DNA from: Corynebacterium haematomassiliense
GTDB taxonomy: Bacteria > Actinomycetota > Actinomycetes > Mycobacteriales > Mycobacteriaceae
Length of the DNA stretch: 64,000 nt
Assembly (NCBI RefSeq): GCF_013978595.1
Contig: NZ_JACDTZ010000002.1
Location: forward strand, 372,001 to 436,000
Reading direction: 5' to 3'
Shown: piece by piece, positions 16,531 through 26,080 of the stretch
How the letters are laid out: each line of letters begins with the position of its first letter
How positions within the stretch are numbered: position 1 is the stretch's first letter
The notes under the pieces: generated by a model
The model's database searches: none
What the model was told of the DNA's origin: nothing
What the model saw: the letters and a program-made list of their open reading frames with translations, nothing else
Position numbers and translations under genes: made by a program

Positions 16531-17955
16531 TCAGGCGCAGCAGGAGAGCTTGGAGACGTCGGTGGTGAAGGCCTTGGCGGCGATCCTGATGCCCTCGGCC
16601 ATCGTCAGGTAGGGGCTCCAGGCGGCGGCGACCTGCGCGGTGGTCATGCCCGCTTCGAGGATGTAGACGCCGGCGGCGGCGATTTCCCCGGCGTCCTTGG
16701 CCACCGCGGAGAGGCCCAGGATCCGTCCGGTGTCGCGGTCCGCGACAACCTTGATGAAGCCGCGGGTGTCGCGGTTGACCACGGCTCGCGGCACGTACTC
16801 CAGGGGGAGGACCCCGCACTCGCAGCTGATCCCGGCGGCGACAGCTTCCTTTTCCGTCATCCCGACCGCCCCGATGGCGGGACTGGTGAAGGTGACCCGG
16901 GGCAGGTGCCGGTAGTCGACCTCGGCCAGGGCATCGGTGAACGCATTGTCCACGGCCAGGGCGCCGTGGGCCGCTGCGACGTAAACGAACTCCCGATGGC
17001 CGGTCGCGTCCCCGGCGGCCCAAACCCGCGGGTTGGACGTGGCCAGGCGGGAATCGACCACGATCTCGCCGGATGCGCCGGTCTTCACCCCGACGGCGTC
17101 AAGGTCCAGTCCCTCGGTCACTGGGCGGCGGCCCAGTGCCACGAGGATGTGGGAAGCGCGGAACACCTCCTCGTCCCCGGCCACGTTTGCCGTCACCGAG
17201 ACCCCGTCCGGGCCGGAGGCCACGGAGTCGGCCATGGCCCGCCGGACCACCCGGATCCCCTCGTCGGCGAACACCCCCGCCAACGCCTTGGATGCCTCCG
17301 GTTCCTCCTGCGAGGCCAACCGGGAACGGACCAGCATGGTCACCCGGGAGCCCAGCCGGGAGAAAAGCTGTGCCATCTCCAGGGCAACATAGCCTCCGCC
17401 CAGGATCAGCATTGATTCGGGCACCTCGTCCAGTTCCATCACCGTCGTCGAGGTCAGGTACCCGGCCTTGGCCAGTCCGGGAACGGGGGGCACGTAGGGT
17501 GCGGAGCCAGTGGCCACGAGGTAGTGCCCGGCCTCGATCGTTCTCACTGCACCATCCGGGGAGATCACCCGGAGCAGCGGTGCGTCCTGGGTTCCGGTGA
17601 ACGACGCGTCCCCCGAGATCATCGTCCACCCGTAGTCCGCGGCCAGATCGACGTACTTCTCCGTGCGCATGCTTTCAACCAGCGCGGCCTTGCCCTGAAT
17701 CAGGGCCGGCATGTCCACCGGGCCCGCCGAGGCCGCCACCCCAGGGAAGCGGGCCGAATCCAACGCCACGTGGCGGGCCTCCGCGGCAGCCAGGAGCGCC
17801 TTCGACGGGACGCAGCCCGTGTTCACGCATGTCCCGCCCACGGTGCCGCGCTCCACCATCACGACGCGCTTGCCCAGCCCGGTGGCCCGGATCGCGGCCG
17901 CAAACGCTCCGCCGCCGGAACCAATAATCGCCAGATCGAACTTTTCGTTTGTCAT
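16531..17955 (-). CDS. merA: Mercuric reductase MerA
   Basis: 474 aa from ATG 17955. It is a FAD- and NADPH-dependent disulfide oxidoreductase that reduces Hg(II) to Hg(0). The FAD motif GSGGGAFAA is near residue 12, redox cysteines are at 43 and 48 (GTCVNTGC), a second nucleotide motif (GGGYVALE) lies mid-protein, and the C-terminal Hg-binding pair is Cys472-Cys473 (LSCCA). The N-terminal NmerA metal-binding domain is absent, as in many short forms. It is the first gene of the minus-strand operon and is driven by the MerR-type promoter at 17999-18030. Confidence 0.96.
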   Translation of the reverse strand: MTNEKFDLAIIGSGGGAFAAAIRATGLGKRVVMVERGTVGGTCVNTGCVPSKALLAAAEARHVALDSARFPGVAASAGPVDMPALIQGKAALVESMRTEKYVDLAADYGWTMISGDASFTGTQDAPLLRVISPDGAVRTIEAGHYLVATGSAPYVPPVPGLAKAGYLTSTTVMELDEVPESMLILGGGYVALEMAQLFSRLGSRVTMLVRSRLASQEEPEASKALAGVFADEGIRVVRRAMADSVASGPDGVSVTANVAGDEEVFRASHILVALGRRPVTEGLDLDAVGVKTGASGEIVVDSRLATSNPRVWAAGDATGHREFVYVAAAHGALAVDNAFTDALAEVDYRHLPRVTFTSPAIGAVGMTEKEAVAAGISCECGVLPLEYVPRAVVNRDTRGFIKVVADRDTGRILGLSAVAKDAGEIAAAGVYILEAGMTTAQVAAAWSPYLTMAEGIRIAAKAFTTDVSKLSCCA

Positions 17956-17998
17956 TCCAGATGTCTCTTCCCTGTGGTTCAAAAGTTCCTATGGAACC

Positions 17999-18030
17999 AT
18001 TGTGAACCTTCCAGTACAATGGAAGGTCAA
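17999..18030 (-). promoter_or_regulatory. MerR-type mer promoter and operator
   Basis: On the minus strand -35 TTGACC (18025-18030) and -10 CACAAT (17999-18004) are separated by 20 bp, longer than the normal 17. The spacer holds the near-perfect dyad ACCTTCCA-GTACAA-TGGAAGGT (18006-18027). This is the classic arrangement in which MerR untwists DNA on metal binding to activate transcription of merA. Confidence 0.85.
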
Positions 18031-18063
18031 GTGTGGTGGCCATTGGAAGGGGAATCGGCGAAC

Positions 18064-18453
18064 ATGAGGATCGGACAGCTTGCGGAAGCAACCGGAACCA
18101 CGACCAAGACCCTGCGGTTCTACGAGGAGTCGGGGCTGCTCCCTCCGGCCGAGCGATTGGCCTCCGGCTATCGGGACTACGCCGAGGATGCCGTGGGTCG
18201 GGTCGGGTTCATCCACCGGGGCCAGGCCGCCGGGCTGACCCTCGCCCAGATCCGCCAGATCCTCGACATCCGCGACGGCGGCCAGGCGCCCTGCGAGCAC
18301 GTGCGCGACCTGCTTGACGTGCGCCTCGCTGAGATCGAGCAGCAGATCGCGCAGCTCTCCGTGCTGCGCGACACTATCGCGGACCTCAGACAGGACGCCG
18401 CACACCCGGACCCTGAAACGTGCAGCACCGATCAAGTGTGTAGGTACTTGTAA
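18064..18453 (+). CDS. merR: MerR-family mercury-responsive regulator
   Basis: 129 aa from ATG 18064. The N-terminal helix-turn-helix (MRIGQLAEATGTTTKTLRFY) is followed by the long dimerisation helix and a short metal-binding tail. Three cysteines, Cys77, Cys120 and Cys126, correspond in type to the Hg-binding triad, although the last spacing (5 residues) is shorter than the 8 of Tn501 MerR. It is divergent from merA, with the operator in the shared 108-bp gap. The gene context makes a mercury sensor most likely. Confidence 0.88.
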   Translation: MRIGQLAEATGTTTKTLRFYEESGLLPPAERLASGYRDYAEDAVGRVGFIHRGQAAGLTLAQIRQILDIRDGGQAPCEHVRDLLDVRLAEIEQQIAQLSVLRDTIADLRQDAAHPDPETCSTDQVCRYL

Positions 18454-18486
18454 TCCAATTGGGCACACCTCCTGGACCGCCAAAAG

Positions 18487-19328
18487 GGTGCTGTTGCAAA
18501 GTTCGGGCGACAGGAAGACCTGCGTGAAATAATCACAGCCATGGGCATCTTCTCCGGTCGTCATTTCCCCGTGAAATCATCCTGTGGGCGGTCCGGTGGT
18601 ACTGCCGCTACGGGCTCAGCTACCGCGATCTGGAAGAAATGATGACCGAACGCGGCGTACCGGTCGATCACAGCACCATCTACCGCTGGGTCCAGAAATA
18701 TGCTCCTGAGCTGGCCAAGCAGACCCGGTGGTACCGACAAGTCCCGGATTGGCAGGCCCGGTCCTGGCGGGTGGACGAGACCTATATCCGGGTCGGGGGA
18801 AAGTGGTGCTACCTCTATCGGGCCATCACCGCGGGTGGGCATACCCTGGATTTTTACCTGTCCCCAAAGCGTAATGTCGCCGCAGCGAAGCGTTTCCTGG
18901 CCAAGACCCTGAGGTCGAACACGATAACCGGGTTCCCGCGGGTGATCAACACCGATAAAGCACCCTCCCTGGCCGGGGCAATCGCCGAGTTGAAGTCAGA
19001 GGGAATCTGCCCGCAGACCGTGGAACACCGGCAGGTGAAATACCTCAATAACGTCATTGAAGGAGAACATGGGCGGCTGAAACGGATCCTCGGACCGAAG
19101 GGGGCGTTCAAAAACCGGACGTCGGCGTACCGGACGTTGAAAGGGATGGAAGCGATGCACTCATTACGGAAAGGCCAGGGCGCGATGTTTGCCTACGAGC
19201 AACCGAACCCGGATGCGGTGATCGTCAGCCGGGTGTTCGAGGCTGCCTGAGAACGCCGACCCGCAGCGAGCATCAGAGGATGAAGACTGGGTCGTCACGG
19301 CTCTCCGCCTGAAGTTTGCAACAGCACC
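18487..19328. mobile_element. IS6-family element (IS1628-like), about 842 bp
   Basis: The ends are perfect 14-bp inverted repeats, GGTGCTGTTGCAAA at 18487-18500 and its reverse complement at 19315-19328. The length fits IS6 elements. The flanking 8-mers (GCCAAAAG and GGGTGGAT) do not match, so no target duplication remains, pointing to later recombination or cointegrate resolution. Confidence 0.85.
18541..19250 (+). pseudogene. IS6-family transposase, frameshifted
   Basis: The protein starts MGIFSGRHFP from ATG 18541 and then shifts frame at the C-run 18567-18570. Restoring one C would give RHFPREIILWAVRWYC and run into the intact body (YRDLEEMMTERG onwards), which has the DDE residues (VDETYIRVGG, NTDKAPS, GEHGRLKR). 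A single lost base is the only visible defect, so a sequencing error in the homopolymer or a recent mutation are both possible. Confidence 0.8.
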
Positions 19329-19953
19329 GGGTGGATACTTTGGCGAGTTGGCCCTGGCCCCAGTCGGACTGCCTGGCGATTCGTACTGGATCGTCAGGCA
19401 CGACGTTCACGCGGTAATTTTCCTCTTCACCATCGAGATGCTCATTCACCATGTAGGTGAGGAAGTCCACTCAGTACGCCTTCTCGTTTGCAATCCAGGT
19501 GGACAAGTCCACTCCAGGAGAGAGGGAGATCGTCCATGTGCGGCCTGGGTGTCGCCCACGGATGCCTCTGCGGGGAGGACTGTCCAGTCGTGTCCCTCTA
19601 GCTGCCCTCGGATTTCGGGAAGAAAGTTTGATGATGGGTACTGGCTCGGGAGCGCCAGGATTGATTCCACGATAGGCGCACTATGTCCAGTTCCCCTCGC
19701 TCGTTTCGCGCCGTTGCGTTCAAGTCTCGATGGTCGGTCAAATAATATCCCTTTCAAATAGACCAAGCGGTACAGTAGTCAGATTCCCGACCTAAATCAA
19801 GAACTTGTGTTCGACTTAGTATGGGTTGTAAAAGGGTGACCTGGGGAATCGTCTTTACATGCAAACTTCCGTGCAGTGACCACCCCGGACATGTCGCATG
19901 CTCATGAGATAATCGGCCCAGTAGAAAGCGCATCAAGGTGAAAGGACGTAGCA
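19329..19953. other. Decayed 0.6-kb region between the IS6 element and hsdM
   Basis: No intact gene. On the minus strand, 19273-19766 shows protein-like pieces in two or more frames (for example NEHLDGEEENYRVNVVPDD and PSQYPSSNFLPEIRGQLEG) broken by stops, suggesting an inactivated gene of unknown family. An extended -10-like box, TGAGATAAT at 19905-19913, could serve hsdM. Confidence 0.45.
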
Positions 19954-21561
19954 ATGGCAGACGTAGCCAAGGAAGTCGCGGAAAACGCTCCAGTTGACGG
20001 AAGCAAGCAACGCGCAGACCTCCAGAAAACCATCTGGAGGATTGCCGAAGACTTGCGCGGTTCCGTCGATGGCTGGGACTTCAAAAGCTATGTCCTCAAC
20101 ATGCTGTTCTACCGTTTCATTTCGGAGAATCTGACCGCTTTCCTTAACGCGGAAGAAGAAGGACTCGACTACGCCAACCTCTCAGATGAGGACGCAGAAG
20201 TTGGACGCGACGGTGTGGTGGAAGAAAAGGGGTTCTTCATCCCTCCTTCGCGCTTGTTTGAAAACGTTTACCAAGATGCCAAGCAAAAGGTGTCACAGAA
20301 GAAGGTTCCCAACCTCAACGAGACGCTAGAACAGGTCTTTAAGGGGATTGAGTCTTCCGCCGTAGGTACGGAGTCGGAGGGCGATTTTAAAGGGCTATTC
20401 GATGACTTCCAGGTCAATTCGAACAGGCTTGGTGAGACTGTCCCGGAACGCAACGAGAAGCTCTACGAGCTTATTCACGAGATACACGAGCTGCCGTTTG
20501 GTGATTTCGGGGATAACGCTATCGACGTTTTCGGTGACGCGTACGAATTCCTCATGCAGATGTATGCTTCTCAAGCGGGTAAATCCGGTGGTGAGTACTT
20601 CACCCCGCAGGAAGTCTCTGAAGTCCTCGCCCGAATCGCAGCATCTGGCAAGACCAAGGTTCACAGCGTCTACGACCCGGCGTGTGGCTCAGGCTCTCTC
20701 TTGCTGAAGTTCGCCAAGGTTCTCGGGGAAGAAAACGTGGGTGGGTTCTACGGGCAAGAGATCAACTTGACCACGTACAACCTGGCGCGGATGAACATGA
20801 TCCTGCACAACATTGGGTTCGAAAAGTTCGACATTAAACGTGCGAATACTCTCACCAACCCGCAGCATGACGATGTAGAGCCATTCCACGCCATTGTGTC
20901 TAACCCTCCGTATTCCCGGAAGTGGAAGGGCAAGGAAGACCCAGTGTTGGTTAACGATGATCGTTATTCACCAGCAGGTGTGCTGGCTCCCCAGCGTTAC
21001 GCCGACTGGGCGTTTAACATGCACATGCTGTCCTACCTCGATGTAGATGGCACCGCTGCCATCGTTTCCTTCCCTGGTTCGCTGTATCGCGGTGGTACCG
21101 AAAAGACGATCCGCGAGTACATGATTAAGAACAACCTGATTCAGACGGTCATCCAGCTACCGTCTGACTTGTTCTTCGGACCGACGATTACGACCTGCAT
21201 TTTGGTGATCAAGAAGTCCAAGACGGATAACCTGATCCACTTCATCGACGCGTCGAAATACTTCAAGCGTGTGGGGACCAAGAACAAGCTCTTCTCTGAG
21301 CATCAGAACACAATCGTCAAGCTCTACGAGGACCGCGATGAGATCCAGTACGAGACCGCTCTGGTGACGAACGAGGACGTTCTCAGCAACGACGCAAACC
21401 TGTCGGTGAACGCCTACATCGAGCGAGAAGACGTACGAGAGATCATCGATACATCAAGCTTGAACGAGGAGTTGCGCCAGATGGCGGCTCGCCAAGAAGC
21501 CTTGCGGGAAGCTATCGAGCAAGCCGTGACTGATCTCGAAACGGGAGTTGATGATGAATAA
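19954..21561 (+). CDS. hsdM: Type I restriction-modification methyltransferase subunit
   Basis: 535 aa. The N-terminal helical HsdM domain (about 20-200) precedes the N6-adenine methylase domain. SAM motif I is DPACGSGSLLL (from residue 241) and the catalytic motif is NPPY at 317-320. It methylates the half-methylated recognition site as part of the M2S complex. Its length is close to EcoR124I HsdM, so this is probably a type IC system. It overlaps hsdS by 8 nt (ATG at 21554), giving translational coupling. Confidence 0.96.
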   Translation: MADVAKEVAENAPVDGSKQRADLQKTIWRIAEDLRGSVDGWDFKSYVLNMLFYRFISENLTAFLNAEEEGLDYANLSDEDAEVGRDGVVEEKGFFIPPSRLFENVYQDAKQKVSQKKVPNLNETLEQVFKGIESSAVGTESEGDFKGLFDDFQVNSNRLGETVPERNEKLYELIHEIHELPFGDFGDNAIDVFGDAYEFLMQMYASQAGKSGGEYFTPQEVSEVLARIAASGKTKVHSVYDPACGSGSLLLKFAKVLGEENVGGFYGQEINLTTYNLARMNMILHNIGFEKFDIKRANTLTNPQHDDVEPFHAIVSNPPYSRKWKGKEDPVLVNDDRYSPAGVLAPQRYADWAFNMHMLSYLDVDGTAAIVSFPGSLYRGGTEKTIREYMIKNNLIQTVIQLPSDLFFGPTITTCILVIKKSKTDNLIHFIDASKYFKRVGTKNKLFSEHQNTIVKLYEDRDEIQYETALVTNEDVLSNDANLSVNAYIEREDVREIIDTSSLNEELRQMAARQEALREAIEQAVTDLETGVDDE

Positions 21562-22786
21562 GTTCGATGAGTTGGTTCATGATTTGTGCCCTGATGGGGT
21601 GGAGCGTGTGGCTCTGAAAAGAGTCGCCAAAACGGTCGCTGGTCTGAGAGGGAAAACCAAGAAGGATTTCGAAGATGGCAACGCCCGTTTCGCGTCGTAT
21701 AGCAACATTTTCAATAACCCGAAATTGGACCTTAAAGACCCGGAATTCGTCAAGGTTGCTGAAGGCGAAAATCAGAATGAGCTTCAGTACGGAGATGTTC
21801 TGATTACAGGGTCATCCGAAGTTCACGAAGAAGTAGGAATGTCTTCGGTGGTCACAGAGCCGCCCAAAGAAGTCATTTACCTCAATAGCTTCTGTTTTGC
21901 GTTAAGGTTTTCTGATCCAGAAACCGTATTGCCTGAATTCGCTTCGCATCTGTTTCGTTCTGAGGAAGTCCGCAAGCAGATAGTGAAGACTGCCAATGGA
22001 GTAACGCGTTTCAATATCACGAAGGCGCGATTCATGGCGATTGAGATTCCTCTTCCTCCACTAGAGATCCAGCAAGAGATCGTTAGGATTCTCGACCTGT
22101 TTGTAGACCTCGACCGGGAGCTGGAACAGGAGATCATCGGGCGGGAGCGACAAAAGATTGCGACGAGTCATGCTTTATTCGAGAAGTTAAAGCACTTCCC
22201 TCGAATAGCTCTAAAAAATGCTGGAACGTGGTTTGGCGGAGGAACCCCATCGAAGAAGAACGAGTCCTTCTGGCAAAACGGCACGATTGCGTGGGTTTCT
22301 CCGAAAGATATGCACGACCACACAGTGACGCGCACTATCGACTACATCACCAATGAAGCGGTAGAAGGTTCTTCAACCAAATTGGTTCCGGCTGGGTCCA
22401 CCGCCTTGGTAGCGAGATCGAGCATCTTGGAGAAGAAGCTGCCAGTCGCGTACTTTCCCCAAGAAGTCGCCATGAATCAAGACCTAAAGGCTGTGTTTCC
22501 GAGTGATGAACTGAATGGGCGATACCTCTTTAACGCGCTTGAAGAGTTCCGAGAAAGCATTCTTCTGAGAGCGCGTAACACGGGAGGATCAGCTGCATCA
22601 TTGGACACCAAGCGCCTGATGGCTTTCCAAATCCCCCTGCCACCTCTCGAAGTTCAGGAAGAGATCGCGTCCAAGCTAGACACCTTCATCGAATACATCG
22701 ACAACCTCAAGCGAGAGCGGGAGCTACGCCAGAAGCAGTACGCACACTACCGCGATTTGCTGCTTGACCTCCCGGTGAAGGAGTAA
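21554..22786 (+). CDS. hsdS: Type I restriction-modification specificity subunit
   Basis: 410 aa. Two target-recognition domains are separated by repeated conserved helices: IPLPPLEIQQEIVRILDLF at about residues 165-190 and IPLPPLEVQEEIASKLDTF near the C-terminus. Each TRD reads half of the bipartite DNA target. The start is ATG 21554 (ATG 21551 is equally possible), with GGGAG just upstream. No second hsdS or inverted TRD copies are seen in the window, so there is no evidence of shuffling. Confidence 0.94.
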   Translation: MNKFDELVHDLCPDGVERVALKRVAKTVAGLRGKTKKDFEDGNARFASYSNIFNNPKLDLKDPEFVKVAEGENQNELQYGDVLITGSSEVHEEVGMSSVVTEPPKEVIYLNSFCFALRFSDPETVLPEFASHLFRSEEVRKQIVKTANGVTRFNITKARFMAIEIPLPPLEIQQEIVRILDLFVDLDRELEQEIIGRERQKIATSHALFEKLKHFPRIALKNAGTWFGGGTPSKKNESFWQNGTIAWVSPKDMHDHTVTRTIDYITNEAVEGSSTKLVPAGSTALVARSSILEKKLPVAYFPQEVAMNQDLKAVFPSDELNGRYLFNALEEFRESILLRARNTGGSAASLDTKRLMAFQIPLPPLEVQEEIASKLDTFIEYIDNLKRERELRQKQYAHYRDLLLDLPVKE

Positions 22787-22792
22787 CTCAAA

Positions 22793-25700
22793 ATGGCACA
22801 GCTTTCTAATCCCTCGCGCTCATTTTCCTCCCGCCCGCAGCATGACTACACCGAGCCTGTAGCAGTCACGGACACGTCCACGGTCATTGCGAAGTATCAA
22901 GCAGATGCAACAAGCGCGACCGGATACCAGTCGGAATCGGCACTAGAGAACGCGCTGATCGCCCAGCTAGAACGCCAAGCTTACGAGTACGCCGACATTC
23001 GCAGCGCCAGCGCCATGCGCGAAAACGCGCGCGCCCAGTTAGAAAAGCTCAATGCCTACCAGTTCTCGGATGCTGAGTGGGAAACCTTTTACAAGACAGA
23101 GATCGCTAACCCCGCTTCTGGAATCGTGGACAAGACCCGCACGATTCAGACCGATCACATCAAAAATCTCACTCGAGACGATGGCACGACCAAAAACATC
23201 GTCCTCATCGACAAGGACAACATTCACCGCAACTCGCTTCAGGTGATCAACCAGTACACAACCAAGGGAAGCGATAAGGGCAACAAGTCGAACAGGTACG
23301 ACGTTTCCATTCTGGTGAACGGTCTACCGCTGGTTCATATCGAACTGAAACGGCGCGGAGTCGCCATTAAGGAAGCCTTCAACCAGATTGACCGTTATCA
23401 GAGGGAGAGCTTTTGGGCGGATGAGGGACTGTTCCAGTATGTCCAGTTGTTCATCATCTCCAACGGGACACAAACCAAGTACTACTCCTGCACCACGAGA
23501 GACCTCCACCTGAAAGAGACGAGCAGGAAAGCTACGGCGAAAAAATCCAAGCGGCTGACCTCCCACTCGTTCGAGTTCACGTCCTGGTGGGCGGATGCGA
23601 CCAACAAGCCGATCACAGATCTCATCCCGTTCGCCAAAACCTTCTTGTCCAAGCACACGCTGCTATCCGTACTTACTAAGTACTGCGTGTTCACCGTCGA
23701 TGAGATGCTGCTGGTCATGCGCCCGTACCAGATCGCAGCAGCCGAGCGCATTCTGAACAGGATCGAGCAATCTGTCCTGAACAAGAAACTTGGCTCACTC
23801 GACGCGGGCGGGTACATCTGGCACACCACCGGCTCAGGAAAGACGCTGACCAGCTTCAAGACAGCTCAACTGGCTACCCAGATGGAGAGCGTGGATAAGG
23901 TCATCTTCGTCGTGGATCGTAAAGACCTCGACTACCAAACCATCCGGGAATACGACAAGTTCGAAAAGGGCGCAGCCAACTCGAACACCTCCACCAAGAT
24001 TTTGTCCCAGCAGCTCTCCACGCGGGCGGAGCTTTTAGAAGAAATCGCCCAGCTAGAACGTGAGGGGAAATCCACCAACCACATCCAGCTCCAACGCGCA
24101 GACTCCAAGATCGTGATCACGACCATCCAAAAGATGAGTCACTTTATCGCCCAGAAGGACAACCGCGAGATCTACAACCAGCATGTGGTGTTCATCTTCG
24201 ATGAGTGTCACCGTTCCCAGTTCGGGAGCATGCACAAGAACCTGAAGCGCAAGTTTAAAAAGTACAACTTCTTTGGATTTACGGGCACGCCCATTTTCAA
24301 GCAAAACAAGGTGGGGTCTAACCCCAACCTGCAAACGACCGCACACGCTTTTGGCGACAAGCTGCACACATATACGATTGTGGACGCAATCCGAGACCAT
24401 AACGTGCTCAAGTTTAAGGTGGAATACCACGAGCTATCCCCGGTAGCTCCTGATCCAGAATCACCTTTTGAGCTAACGGCTGCACAGCTTCTCGCGCCCG
24501 GACGAGTAGAAGCCGCCACTCGCTACATCCTGGAGCATTTTGATCAGAAGACGAAACGAGATTTAGGGCAGCTCTACGATCACAAGGTAGTCAGCAACGT
24601 CGAGCAGTCTGTTCGTAAACGGGGTGCGAAAGAAGCGATCAAATCCACGAGGAAGCTGCGCGGGTTTAACGCCCTGTTTGCTACCGACTCGATTCCAGCA
24701 GCGCGTACCTACTATGAGGAATTCGCGCGCCAACAAGCAGACTTGCCAGCCCACCAGCGCCTGAAGGTGGCAACAATTTTCTCAGCGCAAACCAGTTCTT
24801 CTGGTAGCGCGGACATGATCGAGGATGAAGACTTCGATACCTCCACACTATCGGCGGATAACCTCGATTTCCTCGAAGGCGCGGTTAACGACTACAACGA
24901 GTACTTCTCAACCAACTACGACGCGCGAGATTCGGAATCGTTCGAAAACTACTACAAGGATCTCTCACAACGGATTAAAAACCGTGAGATCGATCTTGTC
25001 ATTGTGGTCAACATGCTCTTGACCGGGTTTGACGCGACCACGCTTAACACCTTGTTCGTGGATAAAAACCTGCGGATGCATGGACTCATTCAGGCGTTCT
25101 CGCGGACGAACAGAATCCTCAACTCTGTGAAGACGTACGGCAATATCGTCTGTTTCCGAGACTTGGATAAGGAAACCAACGAAGCGCTGAAATTGTTCGG
25201 GGATGCCGACAACGCGACCGAGGTAGCTGTCATGGCTCCCTTTAGCGACTTCTACCGCGATTACACGCGCAAGGTTGAGGATTTGAAGCACTTCTACCCG
25301 GTAGGGGAAGTGATCGCATCAGAAAGCGGGCAGAAAGGGTTCGTCAAGCTATACGGCGAGATCCTGAAGCTTTTGAACATCTTGACCTCGTTCGATGAGT
25401 TCGCGGGTAAGGAACTGATGAACGAGCGAGAGCAGCAAGATTACACGTCGATGTATCTGGATTTGCACGATCAGTTCAAGTCTGAACGAGATGCGGAACG
25501 TCCCCAGAAGGAAACAGAAGACGATCAAGTAGACGATCAGCTCGTTTTCGAAATTGAGCTTGTCAAGCAGGTGGAGATCACGGTCGATTACATCGTCATG
25601 CTGATTGACGATTACCGGACCAAGCAGGGACAGGGTGACTACGAGGGAGCGCAGGAGACTCGCGCGACCATTACACGTTCTGTGGAAGCTTCTCCGAGCT

Positions 25701-26047
25701 TGCGCGATAAGGCGGATCTGATTCATGAGTTCATGGATGCTGTTGGTGATGGGAGGGACGCGATTAGTGGTGAGCTGTCCACAGATCAGCGCTGGGTGCA
25801 GTTCATGGCGGTGCGCCGTGATGAGGAATTGAAGCGTCTTATTGAGTCCGAGAAGCTCAAACCTGAAGCGACGTATTCGTTCGTTGAGGATGCTCTTGAA
25901 TCTGGTGTGGTGTCGACGTCTGGGACGGGGTTGACGAAGCTGCTACCTACTACGTCCAGGTTCGGCAAGAATGCGAACCACGACCAGGTGAGAGCAAGGG
26001 TTGGAGCGAGGTTGTCCGCGTTCGTGGAGCGCTTTTCGATGCTGTAG
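22793..26047 (+). CDS. hsdR: Type I restriction endonuclease subunit
   Basis: 1084 aa. The N-terminal PD-(D/E)xK nuclease has Asp170 and Glu184-Leu-Lys186 (VHIELKRR). The SF2 translocase motor shows Walker A TTGSGKT near residue 345, motif II DECH near 467, and motif III FTGTPIF. It cuts DNA at a distance from unmethylated sites after ATP-driven translocation in the R2M2S complex. It starts 6 nt after the hsdS stop. All three subunits are full length, so the system is probably active. Confidence 0.96.
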   Translation: MAQLSNPSRSFSSRPQHDYTEPVAVTDTSTVIAKYQADATSATGYQSESALENALIAQLERQAYEYADIRSASAMRENARAQLEKLNAYQFSDAEWETFYKTEIANPASGIVDKTRTIQTDHIKNLTRDDGTTKNIVLIDKDNIHRNSLQVINQYTTKGSDKGNKSNRYDVSILVNGLPLVHIELKRRGVAIKEAFNQIDRYQRESFWADEGLFQYVQLFIISNGTQTKYYSCTTRDLHLKETSRKATAKKSKRLTSHSFEFTSWWADATNKPITDLIPFAKTFLSKHTLLSVLTKYCVFTVDEMLLVMRPYQIAAAERILNRIEQSVLNKKLGSLDAGGYIWHTTGSGKTLTSFKTAQLATQMESVDKVIFVVDRKDLDYQTIREYDKFEKGAANSNTSTKILSQQLSTRAELLEEIAQLEREGKSTNHIQLQRADSKIVITTIQKMSHFIAQKDNREIYNQHVVFIFDECHRSQFGSMHKNLKRKFKKYNFFGFTGTPIFKQNKVGSNPNLQTTAHAFGDKLHTYTIVDAIRDHNVLKFKVEYHELSPVAPDPESPFELTAAQLLAPGRVEAATRYILEHFDQKTKRDLGQLYDHKVVSNVEQSVRKRGAKEAIKSTRKLRGFNALFATDSIPAARTYYEEFARQQADLPAHQRLKVATIFSAQTSSSGSADMIEDEDFDTSTLSADNLDFLEGAVNDYNEYFSTNYDARDSESFENYYKDLSQRIKNREIDLVIVVNMLLTGFDATTLNTLFVDKNLRMHGLIQAFSRTNRILNSVKTYGNIVCFRDLDKETNEALKLFGDADNATEVAVMAPFSDFYRDYTRKVEDLKHFYPVGEVIASESGQKGFVKLYGEILKLLNILTSFDEFAGKELMNEREQQDYTSMYLDLHDQFKSERDAERPQKETEDDQVDDQLVFEIELVKQVEITVDYIVMLIDDYRTKQGQGDYEGAQETRATITRSVEASPSLRDKADLIHEFMDAVGDGRDAISGELSTDQRWVQFMAVRRDEELKRLIESEKLKPEATYSFVEDALESGVVSTSGTGLTKLLPTTSRFGKNANHDQVRARVGARLSAFVERFSML

Positions 26048-26080
26048 TTCGTGGGTGGGCGGACACTGAGTGTTGGTTGC

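Noticed and set aside
18479..19336. 8-bp target duplication around the IS6 element
   Set aside because: The flanking octamers GCCAAAAG and GGGTGGAT differ.
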